From Acinetobacter calcoaceticus (GTDB taxonomy: Bacteria > Pseudomonadota > Gammaproteobacteria > Pseudomonadales > Moraxellaceae): 64,000 nucleotides of DNA. The position numbers were made by a program, and so were the translations under genes. The notes under the pieces were generated by a model. The model was not told the DNA's origin. It did not search any database and saw only the letters and a program-made list of their open reading frames with translations. The first letter of the stretch is position 1; each line of letters starts with the position of its first letter. The DNA is taken from the NCBI RefSeq assembly GCF_004345325.1, contig NZ_SLVJ01000001.1:1-64000 (forward strand), written 5' to 3'. Of the stretch, positions 10,292 through 20,653 are shown piece after piece.

Positions 10292-11404
10292 TTGACTGCA
10301 GCGATTCGACGTACAGTAGCTTTTCCTGGTGTTTCGATGGCGCGTTTAAAAAGTATGCTTGGTGCATATAATGGTCATTTGAAACAAATCGAACAACGTT
10401 TAGATGTCAAAATTTCCCATCGAGGTGACTCGTTTTATGTCGATGGGGAAATCGATGCAGTACAGAGAGCAGAAAGCCTCTTACAACGACTGCATGAAGA
10501 AGCTGAAACCAGCCAGCAAATTAGTGCAGATACCTTGCATCTGATGATTCAAGGCAGTCAAACCGATCGAGAGCTTCAACTCGATCCAGAGCAAGAACAT
10601 ACCGGTCTAGAAGAGGTTTGGTTGCAAACCCGTAAAGGCCGCATTAATCCACGTGGCGCCAATCAAAAGCGCTATGTACAACGTATCTTACAAAGTGACA
10701 TCTCCTTCGGTATCGGCCCAGCAGGCACAGGTAAAACTTACCTCGCTGTGGCTGCTGCGGTGGATATGCTCGAACGCAACGAAATTCAACGCATCCTTTT
10801 GGTTCGACCCGCGGTTGAAGCAGGTGAAAAACTTGGCTTCCTGCCAGGTGATTTATCGCAAAAAATCGATCCCTATTTGCGTCCGCTCTATGATGCCTTG
10901 TATGAAATGCTGGGCTTTGAAAAAGTCGCCAAATTAATCGAGCGTCAAATTATTGAAGTTGCGCCCTTAGCCTATATGCGTGGTCGTACCTTGAACCACT
11001 CCTTTGTCATCTTAGATGAAGCGCAAAACACCACCCCAGAACAGATGAAAATGTTCCTAACGCGTTTAGGCTTTGGCTCACGTGCCGTGATTACAGGTGA
11101 TATCACCCAAGTCGATTTACCTCGTGGTCAACAGTCAGGCTTGTCTCATGCCTTGCGCGTCATCGAGCATGTCACCGAGATTCACATCACACGTTTCCAT
11201 TCCCGTGATGTCGTTCGTCATCAACTGGTTCAAAAAATTGTGGAAGCCTACGAAGGTTGGGACTCTGAGCAACATCGCTTAAGTGAGCAAGGTCGTGCTG
11301 AACGTAAAGCACGTCAAGACGCGCTCATTTCGGCCAACGATGATGCCGCAGATGCTCAACATCAAGGTGTGACCCAAGAATCAACCCCTCAAGAAAATGT
11401 ATAA
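10292..11404 (+). CDS. ybeZ: PhoH-like ATPase (YbeZ)
   Basis: P-loop NTPase of the PhoH family. An N-terminal KH-like segment (residues 1-70) precedes the Walker A motif GPAGTGKT (142-149) and the Walker B region VILDEAQN. It partners YbeY in rRNA maturation and ribosome quality control in other bacteria (family knowledge). The start is TTG with AAAGGAT upstream, in line with YbeY's TTG start next door. The tail after residue 330 is hydrophilic and probably disordered. It sits 38 bases after miaB and nine bases before ybeY. Confidence 0.93.
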   Translation: MTAAIRRTVAFPGVSMARLKSMLGAYNGHLKQIEQRLDVKISHRGDSFYVDGEIDAVQRAESLLQRLHEEAETSQQISADTLHLMIQGSQTDRELQLDPEQEHTGLEEVWLQTRKGRINPRGANQKRYVQRILQSDISFGIGPAGTGKTYLAVAAAVDMLERNEIQRILLVRPAVEAGEKLGFLPGDLSQKIDPYLRPLYDALYEMLGFEKVAKLIERQIIEVAPLAYMRGRTLNHSFVILDEAQNTTPEQMKMFLTRLGFGSRAVITGDITQVDLPRGQQSGLSHALRVIEHVTEIHITRFHSRDVVRHQLVQKIVEAYEGWDSEQHRLSEQGRAERKARQDALISANDDAADAQHQGVTQESTPQENV

Positions 11405-11413
11405 GGTTTAGTT

Positions 11414-11899
11414 TTGAAACTCAGTCTATCGTTACAACAAGCGTTTGAAGCACCAAGTTTGGTGCTCAAACGTGCCTATGTTAAGAAAGTCGTTGAAACC
11501 ACGTTACGCCACATCGCAGTTGATCAAGACTGTGAAATCGGCATCGCCTGTGTCGATACCGATGAAAGCCAACGTTTAAATTTAGACTATCGCCAAAAAG
11601 ACAAACCCACTAATGTTTTGTCCTTTCCAAGTGATATCCCTGAAGAAATCCTCCCCATGCTCGATGCATGGCCACTGGGCGATTTGGTGATTTGTATTCC
11701 TGTGGTTTTGGCTGAAGCAACCGAGCAGCAAAAAACAGCCTTAGAGCATTTTGCTCATATGCTGGTCCATGGTGTGCTGCATCTCATGGGCTATGACCAT
11801 GAGACCGGTGAGGAAGATGCCGAGGCGATGGAAGCATTGGAAATCGACATCTTGGCGAAATTGGGCTTTGAAAATCCTTATCTAATCAAAGAAAGCTAA
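11414..11899 (+). CDS. ybeY: rRNA maturation endonuclease YbeY
   Basis: Metal-dependent single-strand endoribonuclease needed for 16S 3'-end maturation and 70S quality control. The zinc-binding motif H-x3-H-x5-H is intact ([11 protein letters not shown]). Length 161 residues is usual. It starts with TTG, nine bases after phoH. The next genes usually found in this cluster (corC/ybeX, lnt) are absent here; a terminator follows instead. Confidence 0.95.
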   Translation: MKLSLSLQQAFEAPSLVLKRAYVKKVVETTLRHIAVDQDCEIGIACVDTDESQRLNLDYRQKDKPTNVLSFPSDIPEEILPMLDAWPLGDLVICIPVVLAEATEQQKTALEHFAHMLVHGVLHLMGYDHETGEEDAEAMEALEIDILAKLGFENPYLIKES

Positions 11900-12235
11900 G
11901 TTTATTGGGTCACTGTTTTAGTTTTAGTCATTGTTCATCCTATCCAAACGATTTCAGCAGCAGTGTTGAGATCGTTTTTTTTAATGGCCGTGGGATCATA
12001 ACCAAAACCAAGTACAATCCAGACTGACTTTTTAATTAAACTTAATTCTTGCTTTTCATTACACTTTATGACAGCTTTAAAAAAGCAATTTGAGCGACCT
12101 AAGCTGAATAAAAAACAGCACATCATTTATTAATGAATGGCTATAACTTTGCTAGACTGCTTTGGCTCAATCTTCGCTTTGCAAGAATCAACTTGATGAC
12201 TGCCTCATATTTTAAATGTACTTGGACTTATACTT
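11900..12235 (+). other. Intergenic region with ybeY terminator and possible gene remnant
   Basis: The first part holds the ybeY terminator (11947-11982). The minus strand over 11935-12126 keeps an open frame of 63 codons whose end reads somewhat protein-like (GFGYDPTAIKKNDLN), but it has no clear ribosome site, and it overlaps the terminator. It could be a decayed gene end. Nothing else is evident before the hypothetical gene at 12236. Confidence 0.4.
11947..11982 (+). terminator. Intrinsic terminator after ybeY
   Basis: AACGATtTCA (11947-11956) pairs with TGAgATCGTT (11967-11976) around a ten-base loop, and a run of eight T follows. Confidence 0.75.
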
Positions 12236-12919
12236 ATGCCGACGCTGATTTCTAATATTGCCCATCGAATTCGACAAGTATACCAAAAGGCAGGCGATTT
12301 CATTGAGGAACAACGCGAGTTCCCTGTATCACAAGTATTTCTGAATGCCACCTTTAAACGCTATGTCACTGATAATGTCGGACTGCTCAAAGACCTGCAT
12401 GCAGACTTGCATGATGATTGGCTCAGACTTTATGCCACTGTCGATATCATGGGCCTCTATGCGGTATTGTCCGTTGATTTAAAACTCCTTCAAATGGAAA
12501 TGAACAAAGACACACAACTGATTGTCTTTGAACAAATTAGTGATACTCAAGTCATCGAATCCAAATTTAATAAATGGTGGCTTAAAATCGCCGTCAACAG
12601 TGCACTGTTCTTCTATCAAAAGGTACTGCGCCGTGATCCATTGGGGATCATTTTAGAAAAATATAATATTGTCAAAGTCAAAGATGAACTCTTGCATCTC
12701 GACCTCAATCGCTGGTTGGGTAAGAGTCGCCCAGTACTCGACACCCTGAATAAAGTTCATATCAATCACGCGACTTTACGTGAAACTGAATTGGTGGTGA
12801 TGGGCAATGTCAATCTCACTGCACTCATCAGCAAATTTGGCATCTTTGATCGAGAGAGTGAAAGCACTGACATCGAAATTGAGCAAGAATCAGACGTCAC
12901 CCCAATCCAACAGAAATAA
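12236..12919 (+). CDS. Conserved hypothetical protein, 227 aa
   Basis: No family recognised. It is a soluble mixed-structure protein with a helical N-terminus (IAHRIRQVYQKAGDFIEEQ), a central WWLKIAVNSALFFYQKVLRR segment that is too charged for a certain membrane helix, and an acidic, disordered C-terminus (residues 205-227). No signal peptide. It has its own upstream region with no obvious regulatory motif, and the ribosome site is weak. A role cannot be inferred. Confidence 0.65.
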   Translation: MPTLISNIAHRIRQVYQKAGDFIEEQREFPVSQVFLNATFKRYVTDNVGLLKDLHADLHDDWLRLYATVDIMGLYAVLSVDLKLLQMEMNKDTQLIVFEQISDTQVIESKFNKWWLKIAVNSALFFYQKVLRRDPLGIILEKYNIVKVKDELLHLDLNRWLGKSRPVLDTLNKVHINHATLRETELVVMGNVNLTALISKFGIFDRESESTDIEIEQESDVTPIQQK

Positions 12920-13057
12920 TGCCATGTTCTGAGCGAATATCTAGGGTACAACTTATTAAAAACCACAGTGTTAACTAAAAATACAGATTTTCTTCTCAAT
13001 TGAAATGTAGAATAATCAACTTTAATCGTTCAGTGTAACACCAAGGAGCTTGTACCT

Positions 13058-13762
13058 ATGACACAGCAAAGTTCAACATTCACAAGTTTAGTTGCACGTA
13101 CAGTCGGCATCGCCCTACTCACCTGTATTTCAAGTGCAAGTTTTGCCTTAAGCCCATTCAATGCCAGTTATCAATTTTCTTATAATGGCAAAAATATGGG
13201 CAGTGCTACACGCGTGCTCAGTCAAAATGGTAACAACTGGACCTATACTTTTTCTGCCAAAGCCGCCGCCATGGCTTCAGCCACTGAAACCAGCCGCTTT
13301 AGTTTTGCTTCTGGCAAGATCAGTTCCAATAGCTTTACCCGTACCAGTAAGGTTTTGGTACATAACAACACCTTAAACATCACCTTCAATCCCACAGGCA
13401 AAGTCATCAACACCAAAAAAGATGACAAGGCACGTAGCTTCCCATGGAAAGCAGGCGCCTTGGATGAGTTGAACGCAGAATTACAACTACGAGAAGATCT
13501 CAAATCTGCTGGTTTGCAAAGCGCGTATTATATTACAGATGCCAAAGGTGTAGACACGCGCCAATTTGTACGTCAAGGCACAGAAAGCGTCAAAACCAAC
13601 TTTGGAACCTTTGATACCGTTAAGGTTTTACTCAAGCATGAAAAGGCGGGTAAAAACTCAATTTTCTGGTTAGCACCGAAACTTGATTACTTGCCTGTGA
13701 AAATGAGTCACCAAGATGGCAAGACTTCTTATGGTTTATTGTTAACTAATTATCAAAAATAG
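13058..13762 (+). CDS. DUF3108 family periplasmic protein
   Basis: A signal peptide covers residues 1-31 (cleavage near ASFA-LSPF). The mature part begins with the DUF3108 pattern (FNASYQFSYNGKNMGSATRVL) and contains the family's beta-rich repeats, ending with KLDYLPVKMSHQDGKTSYGLLL. DUF3108 proteins are presumed periplasmic or cell-envelope beta proteins of unknown function. AAGGAG lies about nine bases before the ATG. xpt follows in the same direction after about 100 bases. Confidence 0.8.
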   Translation: MTQQSSTFTSLVARTVGIALLTCISSASFALSPFNASYQFSYNGKNMGSATRVLSQNGNNWTYTFSAKAAAMASATETSRFSFASGKISSNSFTRTSKVLVHNNTLNITFNPTGKVINTKKDDKARSFPWKAGALDELNAELQLREDLKSAGLQSAYYITDAKGVDTRQFVRQGTESVKTNFGTFDTVKVLLKHEKAGKNSIFWLAPKLDYLPVKMSHQDGKTSYGLLLTNYQK

Positions 13763-13780
13763 CTTATTTTTCCAATTTAA

Positions 13781-14440
<660 letters not shown>

Positions 14441-14500
14441 TTGCTACTCACGTTGACAGATTAAAGTTCAATTTATTGCGCTTTTCATCAACGTCTAAAG

Positions 14501-14540
14501 CATTAAAAAAGCCCTGACCAAAGTCAGGGCTTTTTTAATG
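14501..14540. terminator. Bidirectional intrinsic terminator
   Basis: An 18-base perfect inverted repeat (CATTAAAAAAGCCCTGAC at 14501-14518 and its complement at 14523-14540) with a CAAA loop; six A before and six T after the GC core serve both xpt and the convergent lipoprotein operon. Confidence 0.9.
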
Positions 14541-14595
14541 CTTAAACAGAATCGCTATTCGGTCAATCGCCAATATCGAATTGTCTGTTAAACAC

Positions 14596-15273
14596 TTAAC
14601 GTTGTGTTTGCTGGTCAAACTGCGGTGAGCGTGGACCATATAACAGCCCCAGACCTGGTTGCTCAGGTGTTGGAGTAAACATGATCATACTGACCGAGGT
14701 TGCAAGTGGATAAGCACTGTCATTAAAACTACTTGAGACTTGCTCGATCACCGCACCGACGAGAGCGCCAATCAAACCACTGTTGCCATCTGAGCTAGAG
14801 CGTTCAAGTCTCTGAGTACCAGACCATAATACTTCACCGGTTTTCAAATCGACCAATTTGGCCTCAGCTTCAACCGATGCAACACTTTGGATCACTTGGT
14901 ATTTAGAGCCATAGTCTTTGACCTTGATATACAGTCCCGCATCTGCACCAAAAATTTCTTGCAGTTTTTGTGGTGCAATCGACTGTGCATCATTACCATT
15001 GTAGACGCCATTTTCCTTGAACATCTGATCAACCACAGACATTGGGAAAACGTAATAACCCGCCTCAGCAATTGGTACCATCACCGTAGACCAGAAGGCA
15101 TTGCTGGCTTTAACATCAGGCGAATCATTGACTGGTGGTAGAACCAAGATCGATTTCGGCATATGACTGCGATAGACCGAGATATCTTTTTGTGGACCCG
15201 AAGTGGTGGCACAACCACCAAGCACCAGACTCAGTACACCCAGGATAAGGATCAATTTCTTGTTTATCATCAT
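14596..15273 (-). CDS. DUF799 family lipoprotein (GNA1162-like)
   Basis: A lipobox with Cys21 (LVLGGC) marks an acylated envelope lipoprotein. The rest matches the DUF799 pattern: KSILVLPPVNDSPDVKASNAFWSTV, then AEAGYYVFPMSVVDQMFKENG, and a glycine-rich region near residue 165 (SSDGNSGLIGALVGAV). The Neisseria homologue GNA1162 has a fold related to CsgG/TolB N-terminal domains (family knowledge). It is the last of three overlapping lipoprotein genes; its ATGA start overlaps the DUF4810 stop by four bases. Confidence 0.85.
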   Translation of the reverse strand: MMINKKLILILGVLSLVLGGCATTSGPQKDISVYRSHMPKSILVLPPVNDSPDVKASNAFWSTVMVPIAEAGYYVFPMSVVDQMFKENGVYNGNDAQSIAPQKLQEIFGADAGLYIKVKDYGSKYQVIQSVASVEAEAKLVDLKTGEVLWSGTQRLERSSSDGNSGLIGALVGAVIEQVSSSFNDSAYPLATSVSMIMFTPTPEQPGLGLLYGPRSPQFDQQTQR

Positions 15274-15635
15274 TTGCCTTGACCTGTAGCATTGCCCATT
15301 TTCTGCAATAAGCGATTCATTAATACAGTGGACTCAGGGTAGACCTGACGCTCTAATTGAAAATACTCAGCAGCTTTATCCAATTGATTCTGTTGTACAT
15401 ACAGCAATCCCAAATGTGCATATAACCCCGGTGGCACAGCGAGGCCTTTGCCTTTGGACTTTTCCAACTCAGCTTCAAGCTTTAATATTTGCGCACTCGG
15501 CGTTGCTTTTTCAGGTTGGCTATACATCAAATAATTTTGCTGGGGATAGGAACCCCAGTGATATAAAGATTGAGGTGCTGCTACACATCCCACTAAAAGC
15601 ATGGTCAGTGTTAAGACCACTATATTCTTAAACAT
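15270..15635 (-). CDS. DUF4810 family lipoprotein
   Basis: Lipobox with Cys17 (LLVGC) when started at 15635; the open frame extends 11 codons further but without a sensible signal. The mature part has YHWGSYPQQNYLMY and one TPR-like helical pair (AHLGLLYVQQNQLDKAAEYFQLERQVYPESTVLMNRLL), typical of the DUF4810 family. It sits 17 bases after the CsgG-like gene and overlaps the DUF799 gene, so the three are almost certainly co-translated partners. Confidence 0.82.
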   Translation of the reverse strand: MFKNIVVLTLTMLLVGCVAAPQSLYHWGSYPQQNYLMYSQPEKATPSAQILKLEAELEKSKGKGLAVPPGLYAHLGLLYVQQNQLDKAAEYFQLERQVYPESTVLMNRLLQKMGNATGQGK

Positions 15636-15652
15636 TGAGCATGTTTCCAAAA

Positions 15653-16327
15653 TTATTTTACAGTCCAACGTTGAGTTTGTAGATCCGTTACCAAGTGATT
15701 TACTGCCTCACGTACCGCTAGATCCAATACTTTACCGTTAAGGGTGGAGTCATACGAAGCGGTAGAACCAAAACCTAAAACTTCACGCGCACTGAGCGCA
15801 TACTCACCCGCACCCTGAACCGAATGAACCACTTCAGAGCTACTAACATCAACAATATTGAGGTTTACTTTGGCATAAGCGACCTGAGTTTTACCGCGAC
15901 CCAAAATACCGTAGAGTTGCTGATCACCGATTTCTTTACGACCAAACTCAGAAACATCACCCGTAATCACATAACGAGCGCCTTTGATATTTTGGCTACT
16001 TTTGCTATAACCCGCTTCTTGTTGTAATTCAGATAAATTGTCACGATTTAAAACTGAGAAATAGCCCGTTTGCTGCAGATGAGTCTCTAAAATGGTTTTG
16101 GCTTGACCACCTAAGCGATCAACGTTATCGGAGAATATCCCGCGCATATAACTAGAACGATTATCAAATTTCCCAATTGAAACAGGAAGTTTAGGTCCTT
16201 TGTTCGGTACCACAGCAACTGCTGAGGTGACTTGAGGGCTTTGAATCGTTTTACTAGTTTCCGTGGTGCTACAAGCACTTAAAGACAAGGCTGCAACAGT
16301 GCATGCCAATAGGTATATATTTTTCAT
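15653..16327 (-). CDS. CsgG/HfaB-family lipoprotein
   Basis: Lipobox with Cys19 (LSLSAC). The CsgG-type core is visible: PVSIGKFDNRSSYMRG, AKTILETHLQQTGYFSVLNRDNLSELQQEAGYS, RYVITGDVSEFG and the C-terminal AVREAVNHLVTDL. Secretion CsgG makes an outer-membrane nonamer pore for curli; this 224-residue version lacks other curli genes nearby, so it is better seen as the first member of the CsgG-like/DUF4810/DUF799 lipoprotein trio of unknown role. No promoter element is certain in the 445 bases upstream. Confidence 0.85.
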   Translation of the reverse strand: MKNIYLLACTVAALSLSACSTTETSKTIQSPQVTSAVAVVPNKGPKLPVSIGKFDNRSSYMRGIFSDNVDRLGGQAKTILETHLQQTGYFSVLNRDNLSELQQEAGYSKSSQNIKGARYVITGDVSEFGRKEIGDQQLYGILGRGKTQVAYAKVNLNIVDVSSSEVVHSVQGAGEYALSAREVLGFGSTASYDSTLNGKVLDLAVREAVNHLVTDLQTQRWTVK

Positions 16328-16772
16328 TCGCTACTCTATTCGATGTAATACAACCACATTATATCCGTAAAAAAGTTTTAAATATTCAGCTAATTTCCTT
16401 CATTATTACTGATTTAAAGGAATATTTTCATCTAGCGCATATCATTTATTTAGGACTTCCTAACATCGAGATTACAATCACTCCTGAGCACATCCCATAC
16501 ACACTATCTGCATAGCCACTTAACCCTTAGGCCTCGCATTGATCTGAGTCTGCTTTGGCTCCGCAACATTCAAGCTTAGACTAGACTGCGGAACAAATAT
16601 TCACGCCCTCAGTGGTGTATGACATAAGCAGCCATTCAATCGCTAAATTTATAAAAATAATAACGACAAGCTTGTAGCGACTGCTCAAGGTGCTGGCATA
16701 TTTGTTGCTTTTTCTAAAACGCGCGAAGCATAACAGCAATAACAAGAGCAATAGCAAATTCAAGGAATTGTT
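16328..16772. other. Intergenic region, 445 bases
   Basis: Divergent promoter region for the CsgG-like operon (-) and the acetamidase gene (+). I see an AT-rich left half, no convincing open frame, no clear sigma-70 pair and only a weak inverted repeat (TCCGC at 16560 and GCGGA at 16587). Nothing else can be supported. Confidence 0.4.
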
Positions 16773-18071
16773 ATGAAACGACTATCTCCGATTTCTCTCC
16801 CCCAAGTCTCGATACGCTGCACCGCCCTCTTGAGCAGCACCTTGCTCAGCATCAGTACTGCATTTGCAGCGGATTTTAAAATCCTCAAACAAATTGCTGA
16901 ACAGCCCACTCAACTGATTGAGGGCATCCATAAAGGTCAATACTATGTTCCATCCACACTGGACACCATCCTATGGGGATACTTACCCAATAAGATGAGT
17001 AAACACCTCTTAACCGTCCCCTCAGGCAGTACGGTCATCTTCGATACGGTATCTCATGAAGGCTTACTCGAAGATCAAGGTCGCAATGCGGCGCAATATT
17101 TCAAATCTCATGGCGTGAAGGAAGATCAGATATTGGCTGAGGCACAGATGATCACCCAATCTGAGCTCAAACACGACTTTGCAAAAGATGGACCACATAT
17201 CGTCACCGGTCCCATCGCCATACAAGGTGCCATGCCAGGTGATGTGCTCAAAGTTGAAGTGCTTAAGGTTGAACCGCGAGTCCCCTATGGGGTTATTTCC
17301 AATCGTCATGGCAAAGGAGCATTGCCAGGTGAGTTTCCTAAAAGCAAAGCCAGCGCTCATCCTAGCCCACAGCAACCTGAACGCTATGGCAATGTTTCGG
17401 TATTCACCCCGATTGAAAAAAATCAACACGGTCAATATGAAGCAGTCATCAACACTGGCCCAGCAAAAGCAATCCGTTTTCCCATACAACCGTTTATGGG
17501 CATTATGGGGGTAGCCGAAAACACCACCAAAGCAGTGCATTCCGTTGCGCCAGCGCATTTTGGTGGCAATATTGATATCAAGGATTTAGGCGCTGGATCA
17601 ACCGTGTACTTTCCAGTATTGGTTCCCGGTGCTTTGTTCTATACCGGAGACAGTCACTTTGTACAGGGCAATGGTGAAGTTGCACTCACGGCGCTTGAAG
17701 GTTCGGCACGTGCCACCTTTAAACTCACCTTGCTCAAGGCTGGCCAAGATAAAATTCCTGGCCAGAGCGTACAACAACCTCTTGGAGAAATAAAAGATTA
17801 CTGGATCGTTCCAGGTCTCGATCCTGATCTGGATGAGGCAATGAAAAAATCAACCCGTGAATCAATTCGCTTCATCCATCAAGAGTATGGGATTGATGAA
17901 GCCTTGGCCTACGCCTATCTCAGTGCGGCAACAGACTTTGAAGTATCCCAAGTCGTCGACAAGACCAAGGGGATTCATGCCAAAATCCGTAAATCCGACT
18001 TTAAGGAGTTTCATCCCGCCACAGAAGCCTCCACGCCTCCAGTCACTCCAACAGAGCGCCCAAAGAAATAA
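16773..18071 (+). CDS. Exported acetamidase/formamidase family protein
   Basis: The FmdA_AmdA family hydrolyses formamide or acetamide to ammonia and the acid. The body shows the family pattern: HLLTVPSGSTVIFDTVSHEG, DGPHIVTGPIAIQGAMPGDVLKVEV, a central NTGPAKAIRFPIQPFMGIMGVA and GGNIDIKDLGAGSTVYFPVLVPGALFYTGDSHFVQGNGEVALTALE regions. Unusually it begins with a clear signal peptide (residues 1-33, ending AFA-ADF), so it should act in the periplasm rather than the cytoplasm. AAGGAA precedes the ATG. Substrate unknown. Its stop is four bases from that of the convergent OsmC gene. Confidence 0.85.
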   Translation: MKRLSPISLPQVSIRCTALLSSTLLSISTAFAADFKILKQIAEQPTQLIEGIHKGQYYVPSTLDTILWGYLPNKMSKHLLTVPSGSTVIFDTVSHEGLLEDQGRNAAQYFKSHGVKEDQILAEAQMITQSELKHDFAKDGPHIVTGPIAIQGAMPGDVLKVEVLKVEPRVPYGVISNRHGKGALPGEFPKSKASAHPSPQQPERYGNVSVFTPIEKNQHGQYEAVINTGPAKAIRFPIQPFMGIMGVAENTTKAVHSVAPAHFGGNIDIKDLGAGSTVYFPVLVPGALFYTGDSHFVQGNGEVALTALEGSARATFKLTLLKAGQDKIPGQSVQQPLGEIKDYWIVPGLDPDLDEAMKKSTRESIRFIHQEYGIDEALAYAYLSAATDFEVSQVVDKTKGIHAKIRKSDFKEFHPATEASTPPVTPTERPKK

Positions 18072-18074
18072 CAA

Positions 18075-18551
18075 CTAGGCAGCAACAATAATGAAGTTGG
18101 CTTCACAATGAATCGGAAAATTGACTGAATTCGCAATCATACATTCATGATGTGCCTGCTCATGAAGCGCAGCGGCCAAGTTTACATCACTATTTTGGCT
18201 TAATGTGACCTGTGGCCTGAGTTTAATCTCAGTCATATGTCCACGCTTTATCGGATCATTATCTTGCATATAACCGACGGCATGATCGACATAACTCAAG
18301 ACCTGAATCTGATTCACTGCACACAAATGTAAATACCACAATTGATGACACGAAGAAACTGCTGCTACGATCAAATCTTCTGGATTCCAGCGTGTCATAT
18401 CACCGAGATAAGCGGGATCAGCAGATCCCGCAATACTGCTCTTTTGAGGATTCTTAATCAGAAAATCACGTTTATACGCTTGATAAGATGAGGTTCCTGT
18501 ACCTGTGTTGCCTTCCCAGTGCACCTCTACTTGATATTGATGTAATGCCAT
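18075..18551 (-). CDS. OsmC/Ohr-family peroxidase-like protein
   Basis: OsmC-type thiol peroxidases reduce organic hydroperoxides using a peroxidatic and a resolving cysteine. Both are present: C68 in VSSCHQLWYL and C137 in HHECMIANSV. Length 158 residues is typical for this subgroup (OsmC-like rather than the shorter Ohr). No signal peptide. It lies downstream of wrbA in the same orientation (68 bases apart), so the two may form a small redox-stress unit. Confidence 0.87.
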   Translation of the reverse strand: MALHQYQVEVHWEGNTGTGTSSYQAYKRDFLIKNPQKSSIAGSADPAYLGDMTRWNPEDLIVAAVSSCHQLWYLHLCAVNQIQVLSYVDHAVGYMQDNDPIKRGHMTEIKLRPQVTLSQNSDVNLAAALHEQAHHECMIANSVNFPIHCEANFIIVAA

Positions 18552-18619
18552 GCCTCAAACTCTATTTGAGTGAATAGCCTTATTGAAGGCATATTGCCAC
18601 AACGAAATCAACTGCTCGA

Positions 18620-19210
18620 TCAATTGAGCTTCAACACCACCTCTGCCAAGCGCTTACCTTGAGCCTCACAAAGCAATATTTCATCTGGGCTAAGTGCTTG
18701 ATCGTGTCGTGGACCGCTGACATGACTGGCACCATAGGGCGTGCCACCCGTTTTGGTATTGGATAATGCTGCATCGGCATTGGTGAGGCCCATAATCATC
18801 ATGCCGTGATGGAACAATGGGGGTAACATGCTCAGCAAAGTACTCTCTTGACCACCATGCATCGAACCTGAGGCAGTAAATACACATGCAGGTTTGTTAT
18901 GCAATGCACCATTGAGCCAAAGACTGGTGCTTTGATCCCAAAAATATTTCATTTCACTGGCCATATTGCCAAACCGCGTTGGTGATCCTAGCGCCAAACC
19001 CGCACAGTTTTCTAAATCCTCTAAAGTACAATAAAGATCACCTTGTTCAGGAATGCTCGGAGCGGCCTCTTTCACCACAGTAGAGAGATTCGGAACCGTT
19101 CTTATTTTTACTGCCATGCCCGTTGATTCGATACCATTGGCGATTCGTTGTGCCATCTGTTTAACTGAGCCATATTTGCTGTAGTACAAAACTAAAATGT
19201 AAGCTGACAT
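18620..19210 (-). CDS. wrbA: NAD(P)H:quinone oxidoreductase WrbA
   Basis: FMN-dependent quinone reductase that performs two-electron reduction and avoids semiquinone radicals. The flavodoxin-like FMN loop is at the N-terminus (LYYSKYGSVKQMA), followed by the WrbA motifs GSPTRFGNMASEMKYFWDQ and GGTPYGASHVSG. Length 196 residues (E. coli 198). Related families (flavodoxin-like) are less likely because the loop motifs match WrbA closely. Confidence 0.92.
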   Translation of the reverse strand: MSAYILVLYYSKYGSVKQMAQRIANGIESTGMAVKIRTVPNLSTVVKEAAPSIPEQGDLYCTLEDLENCAGLALGSPTRFGNMASEMKYFWDQSTSLWLNGALHNKPACVFTASGSMHGGQESTLLSMLPPLFHHGMMIMGLTNADAALSNTKTGGTPYGASHVSGPRHDQALSPDEILLCEAQGKRLAEVVLKLN

Positions 19211-19323
19211 ATTTTTGGTAGACTAAGTGAAAAGAGAACTATACGGTATTTTTCTCTTTTTTTGGCTGAACCTAAGACTTGTAAATGTAAGCATTTGAAT
19301 AAAAGAATTGAGATGACATCCGC

Positions 19324-20571
19324 ATGATAGAAAAGTACTTAAAAAAACTCCCCTTTTATGACCATAACTGGTTTCAATTTGTTTTATTCGTGATTAGACG
19401 TTTTGAAGCAGACCGTTGCCGTGAACAAGCAGGTTCTTTGACCTATACCACCCTGTTTGCAGTGGTGCCGATGTTGACGGTATTCTTGGTGATTATCTCC
19501 TCAATCAAGGCCCTCGAACCCGCGCGTCAACAATTACAGCAATTGATTTATAGCAATTTTTTACCAAAAACTACCATTGCCTTCGATAAAGCCTTAAACG
19601 CCTTTACCTCGAAATCCAGCAACCTCACCGTGATCGGGATCTTATTCCTGTTTGTCACCACCGTGATGATGCTCACCAGTATTGAAACCGTATTTAATCG
19701 TATTTGGCGAGTTCGCGAAACACGCGGTGGCATTATTGGTTTTATGCGTTATTGGACCGTAATTTCTCTAGGTCCGATCTTGCTCGGCAGTGCCTTTGCG
19801 ATTTCATCGGCTGCCGCATCACTCAATGTTCTGAGTAACAATTTCGCCGGTTATGAGCTTAATGGTGCCTTTATTTTCGCTGCGATCTCATTTTTGTTAA
19901 CCATCCTTGGTTTTTTCATCCTGTATTGGACGATTCCAAATCGCAGTGTTCCGGTCAGAGCCGCATTAATATCGGCAGTGTTTAGTGCCTCAATCTTTGA
20001 GTTACTCAAAAACCTATTTGGTTTTGTGATGTCTAACTTTACCAGTTACGAGATTATTTACGGTGCTTTTGCAGCACTTCCAATCTTCCTGCTGTGGATT
20101 TTCCTGTCTTGGAACATCATCTTACTCGGCGTAGAAATCAGTTTTGCCCTCACCGCTTTTAGCTCGGGTAAGGAACAAAAACGCCATCCCGTTATTATGC
20201 TGATGGACTTACTGGAGTTGTTTTATAACAAGCAGAAGAAAGGTGAAAGTGTTACCGATTTGGAAGCATTAGAAGTGCTTGGCCGTGAGGAAATGGGCCA
20301 TTGGCCACAATTTGCATATATGCTGCAAAAACAGAACTTGATCAAATGCACCGATGATGAGAAATTTGTCTTGGTCAGAAATTTATCGCAGATCGATTTT
20401 TGGACCTTTTATAAATCACTTCCTTATCCGCTACCTCGTCGTGATGATGTCGGTAATATTCATGCTGATGATGAATGGATGCTGAAACTTGGCCCAGCCT
20501 TGATCGACACCGATGACTTCCTATCTGCCAAACTTTCAGTGCCGTTATCGACCATCTTTGAAAATAAATAG
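19324..20571 (+). CDS. YihY/BrkB-family inner membrane protein
   Basis: Membrane protein of 415 residues with the YihY pattern: RFEADRCREQAGSLTYTTLFAVVPMLTV, then five or six hydrophobic helices (about residues 40-275) including WTVISLGPILLGSAFA and GAFAALPIFLLWIFLSWNIILLGVE. The C-terminal third (280-415) is soluble and helical. The family has no proven enzymatic function; it was once misnamed RNase BN. It is divergent from wrbA with about 110 bases between starts. Confidence 0.88.
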   Translation: MIEKYLKKLPFYDHNWFQFVLFVIRRFEADRCREQAGSLTYTTLFAVVPMLTVFLVIISSIKALEPARQQLQQLIYSNFLPKTTIAFDKALNAFTSKSSNLTVIGILFLFVTTVMMLTSIETVFNRIWRVRETRGGIIGFMRYWTVISLGPILLGSAFAISSAAASLNVLSNNFAGYELNGAFIFAAISFLLTILGFFILYWTIPNRSVPVRAALISAVFSASIFELLKNLFGFVMSNFTSYEIIYGAFAALPIFLLWIFLSWNIILLGVEISFALTAFSSGKEQKRHPVIMLMDLLELFYNKQKKGESVTDLEALEVLGREEMGHWPQFAYMLQKQNLIKCTDDEKFVLVRNLSQIDFWTFYKSLPYPLPRRDDVGNIHADDEWMLKLGPALIDTDDFLSAKLSVPLSTIFENK

Positions 20572-20596
20572 TCGCCCCGAAAAGGCGTAGAGCAAT

Positions 20597-20626
20597 AGAT
20601 GCTGAACCACACGTCATTCAGCATCT
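20597..20626. terminator. Stem-loop between convergent genes
   Basis: AGATGCTGAA (20597-20606) pairs with TTCAGCATCT (20617-20626) over a ten-base loop, without T-run on either strand. It may protect 3' ends or act as a weak terminator for the YihY-like gene. Confidence 0.4.
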
Positions 20627-20653
20627 CGTCTACTCCGCCCCTCTACTCACAAC